Assembly: GCF_041296385.1 (NCBI RefSeq)
Contig: NW_027183776.1
Span: 1-64,000 of the forward strand
Direction: 5' to 3'
Source of the DNA: Aphelocoma coerulescens
Taxonomy: Eukaryota > Chordata > Aves > Passeriformes > Corvidae
DNA: 64,000 bases
Shown here one piece after another: positions 31,872 through 44,624 of the stretch. The notes beneath the pieces are model-generated. The model was not told the DNA's origin. It worked only from the letters and a program-made list of their open reading frames with translations, and ran no database searches. Position 1 is the first letter of the stretch. Every line of letters starts with the position of its first letter. The position numbers and the translations under genes are program-made.

Positions 31872-33118
31872 TCTCCCCCGTTCTGATGAACAACTAAGAT
31901 ATTAGATACAGTCCTACTCGTTATTTTTTGCACACACTGAAGCATACAAGGTACTGCTACTAAAACTATAATTATTACTACTAGAATAATCAAGCCTATT
32001 TTACAGAGTTCCCTTAGCCAAGGTGCAAAGCTCCAATCATCAAACAAACTGTCCAGCCAAGACGGGTCATCTGTTCTAATTTGGTTAGCTAGATCCTTTA
32101 GGTTTTGTAGCTGTTTGTGAATGGAAACAGAATGATCGGATAAGTTCATACAGCATAATCCTTCAAAATCTTCACAGCCGTGCCCATGTGCTAATAAAAG
32201 ATAATCAACGGCAGCTCTATTTTGTAAAGTGGCATGTCTGACTGCCTCTTCATCGGTTAACAGATCACTGATCATAGTAGAGGTGGCATTTACCTCCTTG
32301 CTGAGCCAACATCCCAACTTGTTTAACTGTTTTAAAGCAATTGAGGAGCTTAACTGAGGTAGAAAAATGCTTGCAACAATTGATTTTCCAGAGTTCCAAG
32401 GGTGGAAGTCACTATCACAGTCACTATCGTACTGATGTCCCCAGGAAGATCTGATCTTTCTGCTTTTCTTTTTGATTACCTCTTTGACACTGGGAGCAAT
32501 AATTGTAAGTTGTCCCAGAGCACAAGGGCCACCATCTATTTTTGAAGGTATACCTTGCCAGGCCCTGTCTCCACAGATGAGCCAAATTCCTCTGGGGAAT
32601 CGAATAGGAAGTTTGCTAAAACGATCTGCATGAGGTTCGTCATATATAAGAAGCTTAACTTGACTACACCAAGAAGTTACATTGCTATAAGCTGGGTGAT
32701 ATGGGGTAACATTTAAATGGGGACCGTTTTCTCCTTGAAAGTGAAAGAAATAGCAGGTATCCATAGTTAACGAACCTAGGATTTCTAGCTCTTGAAGGTC
32801 AGATTTATCAATTTTAGAATTATCAATATAAGTTTGGTGTCTATGGCTGGGAGTTGGAGATACATGATGATCGTCATATGGCCAATACTTATCAAGAGTA
32901 ATATTATCAAAACCTTCTGGAAGAGGTACTCCAACTAAACAGGTTGAAAAAGGTTTGTCAGGGCTTGTGTCAGATAGACAGATGGTATCGGAGCCTGCGG
33001 ATTTGGCTAAAGCAACCCAGACATTTGTCTTTGGTTGATTCACAGGTAAAGCTTCACTACAAAAACTAAAACAAAAGAATAAAAGCAACATGCACGCGCG
33101 CAAATGAGAAAACTCCAT
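31760..33118 (-). CDS. env: Env, copy 3
   Basis: Same 452-aa protein as at 15921-17279, with ATG at 33118. Confidence 0.93.
   Translation of the reverse strand: MEFSHLRACMLLLFFCFSFCSEALPVNQPKTNVWVALAKSAGSDTICLSDTSPDKPFSTCLVGVPLPEGFDNITLDKYWPYDDHHVSPTPSHRHQTYIDNSKIDKSDLQELEILGSLTMDTCYFFHFQGENGPHLNVTPYHPAYSNVTSWCSQVKLLIYDEPHADRFSKLPIRFPRGIWLICGDRAWQGIPSKIDGGPCALGQLTIIAPSVKEVIKKKSRKIRSSWGHQYDSDCDSDFHPWNSGKSIVASIFLPQLSSSIALKQLNKLGCWLSKEVNATSTMISDLLTDEEAVRHATLQNRAAVDYLLLAHGHGCEDFEGLCCMNLSDHSVSIHKQLQNLKDLANQIRTDDPSWLDSLFDDWSFAPWLRELCKIGLIILVVIIIVLVAVPCMLQCVQKITSRTVSNILVVHQNGGDVGEDETGKPYKYDCLTKDSGNMKTVSDIEMKAIFEI
31872..31883 (-). other. Polypurine tract, copy 3
   Basis: GAACGGGGGAGA abutting LTR 4. 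Confidence 0.88.
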
Positions 33119-33172
33119 TCTTTTCTTGAGCTGTTTTTGGCAGATCACTTTCTTCTGGTGATTCTGCGCAGT

Positions 33173-34324
33173 TCAGGTCTGGGTGCTTGCTTCCTGGCTT
33201 CCACTTGCAGAGTCACTGGCTGGTGTGGTGGCATCAGCAGGCTTTGATGCGAGGTATGGCTTCACGTTTTTTGCTGGAACCCACTTGATTCCTTCACCTG
33301 TGGAAACACATGCAAACCCCTTCCCCCACATTATAAGATTGTATGGTCCTTCTATTTTTCCTGAGTCTAGATTTTTAATCAAAACTGGGGGGCGCTCTTT
33401 CAGTTTTGCTTTTTTGTTGTTCAAAAAATGTCTATAAATGGGGGGATCAGGCTCTTCTGCAGAGCTATTCAAAAAATTGTAAACATACAAAGCCTTGTTC
33501 AACCTCCTTTGAGGTGTATCCTGGACTTCTCCCCCTCTCTGTTGATCTAAAATGCGTTTTAGGGTTTGATGTGTTCTTTTTAGGGTACTTTTTAGCAGTT
33601 GTTTAAGATACGGTGAGCAAATACCACTATCTCTTACAGCCCTTCTTAGTTCTTTAATTTCGTGAGTGGGGATGGGAACCCACGTTTTGGGACTGTCAGG
33701 CTGTTGGCTAGCTATCACAGGCTTAGCTAATAGACTTTCATCTTTACAGCTTTGGAGTCTTATTTCATGCCAATCTGTTAATTGAGAATAATCTGAGCAC
33801 TTTGGAGGATTTTTTGATTCAGAAAGTAGCGCTAACAAACTCTCAGAACTCGTTTTCTCCTTATGGGTTGCAAGATCCCAGCCGCTCGCTGGCGGGACTC
33901 TGGGGCTCATTGCAAACAAATCTGGCTGCTTTTCAGGGTTTCCTGGTGTTAGATTTAAAGCATCAGCTCGGGCAGAGCGGCTCTCCGTCTTCCCTGCCAC
34001 TGGAGCTGCACCACTGCCCTCCGTTCCCCCCCTGTTTGCGGCTTGTGAGGCGAGGCTGAGCTGCGCGGAGGGATGTTGCTGGGCGGCGGTAGCCGAGGGA
34101 TACAGCTGTGCGGTGCCGGAGGGCCCCGGCGGGGGCGGCGATGGCACTGCCGATCTCCGCGGTGGCGGGCGAGGAGGCGGGGGGGCCGCGAGCAACCGGC
34201 TCCGCGGCAGCGGGCGAGGGGGTGCGGGTGGCTCTATTGAAGGCGAGGTGAAAGCCGTGGGGGGCGGTGGCGGAGCTAGTTCCGTGAGCAGTGCTGTGGT
34301 TGGAGAAGTGTGAGCGTGCGTGGG
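33173..34324 (-). pseudogene. gag-pol remnant, copy 3
   Basis: Same open frame and deletion join as copy 1. Confidence 0.85.
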
Positions 34325-35690
34325 TTACGCCATCAGGTCAACGTGGCGGACTGTGATGGCCGCTGTCTGTGTGTCGGGGAGAGCGGGAGGTGGCAGGGCT
34401 GTCCCGTCGGCAGGAGACGATCCCGGGGCTGCGGGAGGCGGGAGGGCCGGCGTGGAGGCGGCGGGAGTATGTTGCGGTGGGGCCATGGCGAACGGTGGGC
34501 CAGTCGGCGGCTGGACCGCGGCGTGCTGCCGCTGGGAGTTTGCAGGCTGGGCTGGTGTGGCTGCCGGCGCGGCGGTGCCAGGAGACGGGGCTGGAGCAGC
34601 GGCAGGCACGGGAGAGGCAGCAGCCATCTGTGTAGGCGCTGCAGCGCCGGCACCAGGTGGCTGGCGGGGCTGGGGCGCTCCGTGTCCCACGGACGCGGAC
34701 GGGACGTTGACCACCACCGGCGCCGTGTCGGTGGCGGCGAGGGGGACCTGGGGGGCTGGAAGAAGGGTCGCCGCCTGGCTTTGCGGGGGGCCGGCTATGA
34801 TGGTGGCTACAGCCATAACAGGCGCGGCTAGGGGAGCGGTAGGACCCGTAGGTGGCTGGGGAGCAGCCGCTGGCCCCGCGGGGCTATCGGCGGGGGGCGG
34901 GGCCGCGAAGGCGCTGGCGGACGGGGTGGGAGGAGCGAGGGACGGGGCCGCGAAGACGCTGGAGCCGAGGGCGGGGACCGCGGGAGCCGGGGCAGCAGGG
35001 AGGAACGGGATGGGGGGGGCGGGGATGGGGGGAGCGGTGGAGGGGGTCGTAGGGTCCGGTGGGACAGGGGTGACGGCTGCCAGGACAGCGGGGGCGGGGG
35101 GCGGGGCGGCACGAGTCAGTCGGACCGCGGCTACCGGAGCCGCGAGAGGCGGGACAGCAGGGACTAACGGGACCGTGGGGGTGGAGATGACGGGGGCGGT
35201 GGGGGGGGGCGGTGGAGTCCGGTGGGGCAGGGGTGACCGGTGCAGGGACCGCGGGGGGGTGGGGCGGGGCGGCACGAGACAGCTGGACCGCGGGTACCGG
35301 AGCCGTGAGGTCCGGCGGCGGGGCGGGGGCCGTGCCCGGTTGCAGGCTCGCGGCGGCAAGGGGCGGGCTCGCAGCAGGAGCGGGACCCGGCGAGGTGGCT
35401 GCTGCGGGCGGCGCCTTCACAGCAAACAGCTCCACGAGCGCTCTGCAAGCCGGGACCAGCTCCGCGGCAGCCCAATCCCGGCGGGAGATATTATTAAAGA
35501 GTTTAACCCGAACTGTGTCCCAGAAGTCTCTTGTAAAGACGGCTGAACGGTCAGCATTTGGGAAATTAATCAGAGTCCATTCTAAGAGGTTTTTTAGCTC
35601 CTGTTTAGGTAATTGACTTGGACCGGAGCTTAGTAAGTACTTAAGTTGTTTATAGAGATGTCTGTCATGGGCAGAGTGAGTTTGTCCCAT
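34325..35690 (-). pseudogene. gag: Gag, frameshifted, copy 3
   Basis: ATG at 35690. The G-run at 35201-35209 has 9 G, so the reading frame ends at 34884 (268 aa), as in copies 2 and 4. Confidence 0.8.
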
Positions 35691-35706
35691 TATTGACCAG
35701 TATGAT

Positions 35707-35716
35707 ACTCACCTAG
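35707..35716 (-). promoter_or_regulatory. Major splice donor, copy 3
   Basis: CTAG|GTGAGT, unchanged. Confidence 0.75.
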
Positions 35717-35813
35717 ATGTCGCAGGGGGCAGGGTCCTTAATCAGAAGTCCGTCGTGGGGGGCTGGCCAGGCTCTCCACACGGCGCTCAGGACGCTGCTG
35801 TCGGGTCCCTCCT

Positions 35814-36225
35814 CAGAGCTCCGGTTTCAGGCGTCGCTTGGCAACGGCTTTCCGTGCTCGGGACCTCGCAGGTGTCTCCACTCAGAGCTCCAGCGCGGGC
35901 GGTGCTGAGCAATACCCGCCTGTGCTCGGGCGCGCGGCTGGATCCCTCCTAAGAGCTCCGGTCTGCACTGCTTAGCAGCGTGTCCGTGCTCGAGGGGTAC
36001 CACGGCAAACTTCCTCAAAGAGCTCCAGGTAACCGCTGCGCAGCAGTGGCCGTCTGTGCTCGAGGACTGCCAGGCAATTTCCTCCCTCCGAGAGCTCCAG
36101 GTAATTGCTACGAAGTAACGGCTCCCCGTGCTCGAGGGCTGCCTCAGCAGAGTTATAGAGCTCCGGCTTTTATGCTGCGCAGCAACGGTATGCCGTGCTC
36201 ACGACACGTTCCAGGTGGCTATAAC
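35814..36225 (-). repeat. Six leader repeats, copy 3
   Basis: As at 19974, with one private T at 36173. Confidence 0.85.
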
Positions 36226-36289
36226 TGGTCTTTTAGTTACCGTCCATGGCGAAGTCTCTCACAGGTGGAAGAAGCTGAATCAGGCCTTC

Positions 36290-36307
36290 ACTCACGTTTG
36301 GGCGCCA
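36290..36307 (-). other. Primer binding site, copy 3
   Basis: TGGCGCCCAAACGTGAGT, unchanged. Confidence 0.85.
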
Positions 36308-36310
36308 GTT

Positions 36311-37142
36311 TGTCGAAATTGATGGCGATGATGGTGATGAGGGTGTGGGTTCGGTCGGGCCCGGCTGGAGATGGACGGCGACGAGAGATCTCTATAAGCA
36401 GGTCTTTGGAGCATGCAGTTTATTGCAGAGGGCGTGGGTACAGGGGCACTGCTTAGAGCTGCCAGCTGCAGCTCCAAGCAGGCCCAAGGTGTAAGAGAGG
36501 GAGAGAGAGTGAGCGAGAGAGCTAGAGCAAGAGGCTGAGAGCTAAGAGTGTAAAGAGCAAGAGAGACAAACTAAGAGGAGAGCTGAATTAAGAGGAAGAA
36601 GAAGAGCAAGAGAGTTACTAAGAGAGCTACTAAGAGGAGAAGAGCATTACTAAGAGAGCTACTAAGAGAGTTACTAAGAGCGTTACTAAGAGGAGAAGAG
36701 CATTACTAAGAGGAGAGGAGTTAAGAGAGCGAGGAGCTTGTTACAATACAATAAATCATCTTCTGTAGTGAATATTCTAATTCTCAGTAGCCAATCTAAT
36801 ACAAGGTACAAATCCTATAGCATTTACATACAGCCTATAAGAGTTCTTACATTACCATAGAGTGTTACATTTTAACTTCTAAAAACTACTCTTTGGACCC
36901 CTTCTGCTGAGCTAGTAGGGTCTGCTCTGACCCTTGGACCTGTCTGCAAGCAGAGGGTATTGTTCAATCAAGAGGGGATTACCTTCAGCCGGCTATACCA
37001 TTGTTTTCCAGTTGTTCAGTAACTAAGACTCTATATCTCAAAGATGGCCTTCATTTCGATGTCGCTCACAGTTTTCATATTCCCAGAATCTTTTGTTAGG
37101 CAATCATATTTATAAGGCTTTCCTGTTTCATCTTCCCCAACA
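36311..37142 (-). repeat. LTR 5 (shared between copies 3 and 4)
   Basis: 832 bp, central LTR of block 2. Confidence 0.95.
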
Positions 37143-38389
37143 TCTCCCCCGTTCTGATGAACAACTAAGATATTAGATACAGTCCTACTCGTTATTTTTT
37201 GCACACACTGAAGCATACAAGGTACTGCTACTAAAACTATAATTATTACTACTAGAATAATCAAGCCTATTTTACAGAGTTCCCTTAGCCAAGGTGCAAA
37301 GCTCCAATCATCAAACAAACTGTCCAGCCAAGACGGGTCATCTGTTCTAATTTGGTTAGCTAGATCCTTTAGGTTTTGTAGCTGTTTGTGAATGGAAACA
37401 GAATGATCGGATAAGTTCATACAGCATAATCCTTCAAAATCTTCACAGCCGTGCCCATGTGCTAATAAAAGATAATCAACGGCAGCTCTATTTTGTAAAG
37501 TGGCATGTCTGACTGCCTCTTCATCGGTTAACAGATCACTGATCATAGTAGAGGTGGCATTTACCTCCTTGCTGAGCCAACATCCCAACTTGTTTAACTG
37601 TTTTAAAGCAATTGAGGAGCTTAACTGAGGTAGAAAAATGCTTGCAACAATTGATTTTCCAGAGTTCCAAGGGTGGAAGTCACTATCACAGTCACTATCG
37701 TACTGATGTCCCCAGGAAGATCTGATCTTTCTGCTTTTCTTTTTGATTACCTCTTTGACACTGGGAGCAATAATTGTAAGTTGTCCCAGAGCACAAGGGC
37801 CACCATCTATTTTTGAAGGTATACCTTGCCAGGCCCTGTCTCCACAGATGAGCCAAATTCCTCTGGGGAATCGAATAGGAAGTTTGCTAAAACGATCTGC
37901 ATGAGGTTCGTCATATATAAGAAGCTTAACTTGACTACACCAAGAAGTTACATTGCTATAAGCTGGGTGATATGGGGTAACATTTAAATGGGGACCGTTT
38001 TCTCCTTGAAAGTGAAAGAAATAGCAGGTATCCATAGTTAACGAACCTAGGATTTCTAGCTCTTGAAGGTCAGATTTATCAATTTTAGAATTATCAATAT
38101 AAGTTTGGTGTCTATGGCTGGGAGTTGGAGATACATGATGATCGTCATATGGCCAATACTTATCAAGAGTAATATTATCAAAACCTTCTGGAAGAGGTAC
38201 TCCAACTAAACAGGTTGAAAAAGGTTTGTCAGGGCTTGTGTCAGATAGACAGATGGTATCGGAGCCTGCGGATTTGGCTAAAGCAACCCAGACATTTGTC
38301 TTTGGTTGATTCACAGGTAAAGCTTCACTACAAAAACTAAAACAAAAGAATAAAAGCAACATGCACGCGCGCAAATGAGAAAACTCCAT
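37031..38389 (-). CDS. env: Env, copy 4
   Basis: Same 452-aa protein as at 15921-17279, with ATG at 38389. Confidence 0.93.
   Translation of the reverse strand: MEFSHLRACMLLLFFCFSFCSEALPVNQPKTNVWVALAKSAGSDTICLSDTSPDKPFSTCLVGVPLPEGFDNITLDKYWPYDDHHVSPTPSHRHQTYIDNSKIDKSDLQELEILGSLTMDTCYFFHFQGENGPHLNVTPYHPAYSNVTSWCSQVKLLIYDEPHADRFSKLPIRFPRGIWLICGDRAWQGIPSKIDGGPCALGQLTIIAPSVKEVIKKKSRKIRSSWGHQYDSDCDSDFHPWNSGKSIVASIFLPQLSSSIALKQLNKLGCWLSKEVNATSTMISDLLTDEEAVRHATLQNRAAVDYLLLAHGHGCEDFEGLCCMNLSDHSVSIHKQLQNLKDLANQIRTDDPSWLDSLFDDWSFAPWLRELCKIGLIILVVIIIVLVAVPCMLQCVQKITSRTVSNILVVHQNGGDVGEDETGKPYKYDCLTKDSGNMKTVSDIEMKAIFEI
37143..37154 (-). other. Polypurine tract, copy 4
   Basis: GAACGGGGGAGA abutting LTR 5. 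Confidence 0.88.
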
Positions 38390-38443
38390 TCTTTTCTTGA
38401 GCTGTTTTTGGCAGATCACTTTCTTCTGGTGATTCTGCGCAGT

Positions 38444-39596
38444 TCAGGTCTGGGTGCTTGCTTCCTGGCTTCCACTTGCAGAGTCACTGGCTGGTGTGGT
38501 GGCATCAGCAGGCTTTGATGCGAGGTATGGCTTCACGTTTTTTGCTGGAACCCACTTGATTCCTTCACCTGTGGAAACACATGCAAACCCCTTCCCCCAC
38601 ATTATAAGATTGTATGGTCCTTCTATTTTTCCTGAGTCTAGATTTTTAATCAAAACTGGGGGGCGCTCTTTCAGTTTTGCTTTTTTGTTGTTCAAAAAAT
38701 GTCTATAAATGGGGGGATCAGGCTCTTCTGCAGAGCTATTCAAAAAATTGTAAACATACAAAGCCTTGTTCAACCTCCTTTGAGGTGTATCCTGGACTTC
38801 TCCCCCTCTCTGTTGATCTAAAATGCGTTTTAGGGTTTGATGTGTTCTTTTTAGGGTACTTTTTAGCAGTTGTTTAAGATACGGTGAGCAAATACCACTA
38901 TCTCTTACAGCCCTTCTTAGTTCTTTAATTTCGTGAGTGGGGATGGGAACCCACGTTTTGGGACTGTCAGGCTGTTGGCTAGCTATCACAGGCTTAGCTA
39001 ATAGACTTTCATCTTTACAGCTTTGGAGTCTTATTTCATGCCAATCTGTTAATTGAGAATAATCTGAGCACTTTGGAGGATTTTTTGATTCAGAAAGTAG
39101 CGCTAACAAACTCTCAGAACTCGTTTTCTCCTTATGGGTTGCAAGATCCCAGCCGCTCGCTGGCGGGACTCTGGGGCTCATTGCAAACAAATCTGGCTGC
39201 TTTTCAGGGTTTCCTGGTGTTAGATTTAAAGCATCAGCTCGGGCAGAGCGGCTCTCCGTCTTCCCTGCCACTGGAGCTGCACCACTGCCCTCCGTTCCCC
39301 CCCTGTTTGCGGCTTGTGAGGCGAGGCTGAGCTGCGCGGAGGGATGTTGCTGGGCGGCGGTAGCCGAGGGATACAGCTGTGCGGTGCCGGAGGGCCCCGG
39401 CGGGGGCGGCGATGGCACTGCCGATCTCCGCGGTGGCGGGCGAGGAGGCGGGGGGGGCCGCGAGCAACCGGCTCCGCGGCAGCGGGCGAGGGGGTGCGGG
39501 TGGCTCTATTGAAGGCGAGGTGAAAGCCGTGGGGGGCGGTGGCGGAGCTAGTTCCGTGAGCAGTGCTGTGGTTGGAGAAGTGTGAGCGTGCGTGGG
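38444..39596 (-). pseudogene. gag-pol remnant with extra frameshift, copy 4
   Basis: As copy 1, but the G-run at 39450-39457 has 8 G against 7 elsewhere. This breaks the frame within the Pro-rich part before the capsid segment; the capsid-integrase part downstream is unchanged. Confidence 0.82.
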
Positions 39597-40962
39597 TTAC
39601 GCCATCAGGTCAACGTGGCGGACTGTGATGGCCGCTGTCTGTGTGTCGGGGAGAGCGGGAGGTGGCAGGGCTGTCCCGTCGGCAGGAGACGATCCCGGGG
39701 CTGCGGGAGGCGGGAGGGCCGGCGTGGAGGCGGCGGGAGTATGTTGCGGTGGGGCCATGGCGAACGGTGGGCCAGTCGGCGGCTGGACCGCGGCGTGCTG
39801 CCGCTGGGAGTTTGCAGGCTGGGCTGGTGTGGCTGCCGGCGCGGCGGTGCCAGGAGACGGGGCTGGAGCAGCGGCAGGCACGGGAGAGGCAGCAGCCATC
39901 TGTGTAGGCGCTGCAGCGCCGGCACCAGGTGGCTGGCGGGGCTGGGGCGCTCCGTGTCCCACGGACGCGGACGGGACGTTGACCACCACCGGCGCCGTGT
40001 CGGTGGCGGCGAGGGGGACCTGGGGGGCTGGAAGAAGGGTCGCCGCCTGGCTTTGCGGGGGGCCGGCTATGATGGTGGCTACAGCCATAACAGGCGCGGC
40101 TAGGGGAGCGGTAGGACCCGTAGGTGGCTGGGGAGCAGCCGCTGGCCCCGCGGGGCTATCGGCGGGGGGCGGGGCCGCGAAGGCGCTGGCGGACGGGGTG
40201 GGAGGAGCGAGGGACGGGGCCGCGAAGACGCTGGAGCCGAGGGCGGGGACCGCGGGAGCCGGGGCAGCAGGGAGGAACGGGATGGGGGGGGCGGGGATGG
40301 GGGGAGCGGTGGAGGGGGTCGTAGGGTCCGGTGGGACAGGGGTGACGGCTGCCAGGACAGCGGGGGCGGGGGGCGGGGCGGCACGAGTCAGTCGGACCGC
40401 GGCTACCGGAGCCGCGAGAGGCGGGACAGCAGGGACTAACGGGACCGTGGGGGTGGAGATGACGGGGGCGGTGGGGGGGGGCGGTGGAGTCCGGTGGGGC
40501 AGGGGTGACCGGTGCAGGGACCGCGGGGGGGTGGGGCGGGGCGGCACGAGACAGCTGGACCGCGGGTACCGGAGCCGTGAGGTCCGGCGGCGGGGCGGGG
40601 GCCGTGCCCGGTTGCAGGCTCGCGGCGGCAAGGGGCGGGCTCGCAGCAGGAGCGGGACCCGGCGAGGTGGCTGCTGCGGGCGGCGCCTTCACAGCAAACA
40701 GCTCCACGAGCGCTCTGCAAGCCGGGACCAGCTCCGCGGCAGCCCAATCCCGGCGGGAGATATTATTAAAGAGTTTAACCCGAACTGTGTCCCAGAAGTC
40801 TCTTGTAAAGACGGCTGAACGGTCAGCATTTGGGAAATTAATCAGAGTCCATTCTAAGAGGTTTTTTAGCTCCTGTTTAGGTAATTGACTTGGACCGGAG
40901 CTTAGTAAGTACTTAAGTTGTTTATAGAGATGTCTGTCATGGGCAGAGTGAGTTTGTCCCAT
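39597..40962 (-). pseudogene. gag: Gag, frameshifted, copy 4
   Basis: ATG at 40962. The G-run at 40473-40481 has 9 G and the reading frame ends at 40156 (268 aa). Confidence 0.8.
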
Positions 40963-40978
40963 TATTGACCAGTATGAT

Positions 40979-40988
40979 ACTCACCTAG
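40979..40988 (-). promoter_or_regulatory. Major splice donor, copy 4
   Basis: CTAG|GTGAGT, unchanged. Confidence 0.75.
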
Positions 40989-41085
40989 ATGTCGCAGGGG
41001 GCAGGGTCCTTAATCAGAAGTCCGTCGTGGGGGGCTGGCCAGGCTCTCCACACGGCGCTCAGGACGCTGCTGTCGGGTCCCTCCT

Positions 41086-41497
41086 CAGAGCTCCGGTTTC
41101 AGGCGTCGCTTGGCAACGGCTTTCCGTGCTCGGGACCTCGCAGGTGTCTCCACTCAGAGCTCCAGCGCGGGCGGTGCTGAGCAATACCCGCCTGTGCTCG
41201 GGCGCGCGGCTGGATCCCTCCTAAGAGCTCCGGTCTGCACTGCTTAGCAGCGTGTCCGTGCTCGAGGGGTACCACGGCAAACTTCCTCAAAGAGCTCCAG
41301 GTAACCGCTGCGCAGCAGTGGCCGTCTGTGCTCGAGGACTGCCAGGCAATTTCCTCCCTCCGAGAGCTCCAGGTAATTGCTACGAAGTAACGGCTCCCCG
41401 TGCTCGAGGGCTGCCTCAGCAGAGTTATAGAGCTCCGGCTTTTACGCTGCGCAGCAACGGTATGCCGTGCTCACGACACGTTCCAGGTGGCTATAAC
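41086..41497 (-). repeat. Six leader repeats, copy 4
   Basis: As at 19974. Confidence 0.85.
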
Positions 41498-41561
41498 TGG
41501 TCTTTTAGTTACCGTCCATGGCGAAGTCTCTCACAGGTGGAAGAAGCTGAATCAGGCCTTC

Positions 41562-41579
41562 ACTCACGTTTGGGCGCCA
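41562..41579 (-). other. Primer binding site, copy 4
   Basis: TGGCGCCCAAACGTGAGT, unchanged. Confidence 0.85.
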
Positions 41580-41582
41580 GTT

Positions 41583-42414
41583 TGTCGAAATTGATGGCGA
41601 TGATGGTGATGAGGGTGTGGGTTCGGTCGGGCCCGGCTGGAGATGGACGGCGACGAGAGATCTCTATAAGCAGGTCTTTGGAGCATGCAGTTTATTGCAG
41701 AGGGCGTGGGTACAGGGGCACTGCTTAGAGCTGCCAGCTGCAGCTCCAAGCAGGCCCAAGGTGTAAGAGAGGGAGAGAGAGTGAGCGAGAGAGCTAGAGC
41801 AAGAGGCTGAGAGCTAAGAGTGTAAAGAGCAAGAGAGACAAACTAAGAGGAGAGCTGAATTAAGAGGAAGAAGAAGAGCAAGAGAGTTACTAAGAGAGCT
41901 ACTAAGAGGAGAAGAGCATTACTAAGAGAGCTACTAAGAGAGTTACTAAGAGCGTTACTAAGAGGAGAAGAGCATTACTAAGAGGAGAGGAGTTAAGAGA
42001 GCGAGGAGCTTGTTACAATACAATAAATCATCTTCTGTAGTGAATATTCTAATTCTCAGTAGCCAATCTAATACAAGGTACAAATCCTATAGCATTTACA
42101 TACAGCCTATAAGAGTTCTTACATTACCATAGAGTGTTACATTTTAACTTCTAAAAACTACTCTTTGGACCCCTTCTGCTGAGCTAGTAGGGTCTGCTCT
42201 GACCCTTGGACCTGTCTGCAAGCAGAGGGTATTGTTCAATCAAGAGGGGATTACCTTCAGCCGGCTATACCATTGTTTTCCAGTTGTTCAGTAACTAAGA
42301 CTCTATATCTCAAAGATGGCCTTCATTTCGATGTCGCTCACAGTTTTCATATTCCCAGAATCTTTTGTTAGGCAATCATATTTATAAGGCTTTCCTGTTT
42401 CATCTTCCCCAACA
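41583..42414 (-). repeat. LTR 6 (5' LTR of ERV block 2)
   Basis: 832 bp, outer 5' LTR of block 2, abutting satellite. Confidence 0.95.
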
Positions 42415-42419
42415 ACAAA
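42415..42419. repeat. Target-site duplication ACAAA, right of ERV block 2
   Basis: Pairs with 31035-31039. Confidence 0.95.
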
Positions 42420-44247
42420 GGCTCTCCTGGGAGCCACGGGTCACAAAGCACCGTGGGCTCTGTGCAGCCCCGCTGTGTCACAATGGCCGCTGGCTTCCAC
42501 GAGCCCCCGCAGTGTCCCAGTGGGCCCCGTGGCTTTAGGAGTGGGTGGCTGGGAGTTGGTGCCAGCGGCTGGGGGAGCAGCAGCAGGGACTGTGTGTGGA
42601 CAGTGCCATGGCCACTTGTGTGGCCACTGGTGTCTCTGTGCCAGGCACAGCCGTGGTGTGTAACACCGGCTCTGGGTCCTTTGGCTGTGCAGGTGGCAGT
42701 CACGGCCTGGAGCAGGGCTGCTCCCGGGGGACAGCCTGGGGCAGGAGGCTGCTGGAGATTCATTCCCCACACTCCTTGTCATGAGGTGCTCAGAGTGATT
42801 GGAAAGGCTGTTGGCAGCAGGCAGTTCTCTGGGTTCAAGCTGTGGAGCTGTCAGCGGGAATGCAAAGGCCAAGCTGGTGAGCCTTTTGTCCTGGTGCCTT
42901 TAGTGTGTGAGCAGTCCCTGGTGCCGTTGTCTTTGGATCCTGAGTGTGGGAGAGGCAAGGCTTAGGATGGTGCTAGAGCTGAGAAGGAAAGTGCCGAGAG
43001 CAGCGTGTGTGCTGCTGCTTTGAGGGGTGCAGTTGAAGTTGTAGGCAGCAAGAGCTTTCTCAGCTGGCCCTTTTGTGAGCTCTGCTTTTGCCAGATGACT
43101 TCCATCTTACCCTCTTACCATCTTAGCCTCTCATTTTTGCATATCCCAAACCCCCTTCCAAACATCCAGCAGCTGCTTGTAAAGAAGAAGTCCTAGAACA
43201 AAAAGCCAGTGCTGCCTTTCATAGCCCCTTTGCTGTCTATGAAGTAGAGGAAAGAAGCTAGTGAGACGCACTTTCTTTCTCAACTCCATAGAGCGCATCC
43301 TTCTCTCAAGGTGGCAGAGTCCTTGGCGGAAGTGAAGCATCTGCAGCTGCAGTTCAGACTGAGAGATGTGCCAGGACAGGAAACATTTGCTGACCTTCCC
43401 TGTTCCCTGTGCAACATGATTCTCGCATCCCAGTCACTTTCACACACCTTCGGTATCCCTGAGTCCAAGCAGCTAAAGCTCACAGAGACAGAAGTGTCAG
43501 GAAGGAAAACGTTGCAAAAGCACCCCCTTCTCTTATCAGCATATAAATTGTGCACAACAGGCTGCGGCACCGAACCTTCCTTCTCAGATAGACATGCCAT
43601 CACACTTTTCACTCTTGCAGCTCGGTTGAAAAGCTCCAGCAGCTGCTCCCGCAATAGCAAAAGGTTCTAGAAGTGAAAGCCAGTTTGGGGCTGCACCTTC
43701 TCCTTGCCGCATGTAAGCCACACCAAACTCCCTGATGCACTCTGTCCTCCCCTTCTCAAAGGAGTAGACGGTGGCATCAGGACACACCTGTGTCCCAGCA
43801 GCTGGGTGCCCAGCCGGGAGCAGGAGCAGGGCTGGGGCTGCTCCCAAAGTTGCCCCGCCCCAATGCCAGAGCCGGACATATGCTGAGGGGGGGCTGGATC
43901 AGGCTTTATTGTCCAGCTGCATGCCAGGAGTGAGCACAAAATCTACCTGCATTCTCTGCAGCATGCCATCCTGGAGCAGAGCCATTGCCAAAGGAAGCCG
44001 TGAGCCCGTGCCAAGCCAGTGCCGGAGTGGGATCCTAGCAGCACCTGTGGAAGCGGGAGAGAGGAGCCCACCTGGAGCAGGTTCGTGCAGGATTAATCAT
44101 CCCGTGGCTTCCCACCAGGGTCCTGTTGCTTCCAAAAGGCCCACAGTGTCACTGTGGCCCCTCGGTTCCACCAGGTTCCATAGCGTCACTGTGGTGCCCA
44201 GGGTTCCGTCAGCTTCGCCAGCATCCCCACGGTCTGCAGAGCTCCCC

Positions 44248-44624
44248 GAGCTTCTGTGGTGTCACAGTGGAGGCAGGGTTGCATCAGGTTCCATAGCATC
44301 AGCACGGTCTCCAGGGCTCCCAGAGGTTCTGTGGTGTCACAGTGGAGGCAGGGTTGCATCAGGTTCCATAGCATCACCACAGTCTCCAGGGCTCCCTGAG
44401 CTTCTGTGGTGTCACAGTGGAGGCAGGGTTTGCATCAGGTTCCATAGCATCAGCACGGTCTCCAGGGCTCCCAGAGGTTCTGTGGTGTCACAGAGGAGGC
44501 AGGGTTGCATCAGGTTCCATAGCATCACCACGGTCTCCAGGGCTCCAAGAGCTTCTGTGGTGTCACAGAGGAGGCAGGGTTGCATCAGGTTCAATAGCAT
44601 CAGCACGGTCTCCAGGGCTCCCCT
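44248..44624. repeat. Nested 75-bp minisatellite, 5 copies
   Basis: Five copies; the third has an extra T (GGGTTTGCATC). Confidence 0.93.

Larger units (their letters stand above)
31040..42414 (-). mobile_element. ERV block 2: LTR-internal-LTR-internal-LTR
   Basis: 11375 bp, same double form as block 1. LTRs start at 31040, 36311 and 41583; internal regions are 31872-36310 (4439 bp) and 37143-41582 (4440 bp). The two-base length difference from block 1 is explained by one-base G-run changes in gag and the gag-pol remnant. Confidence 0.95.
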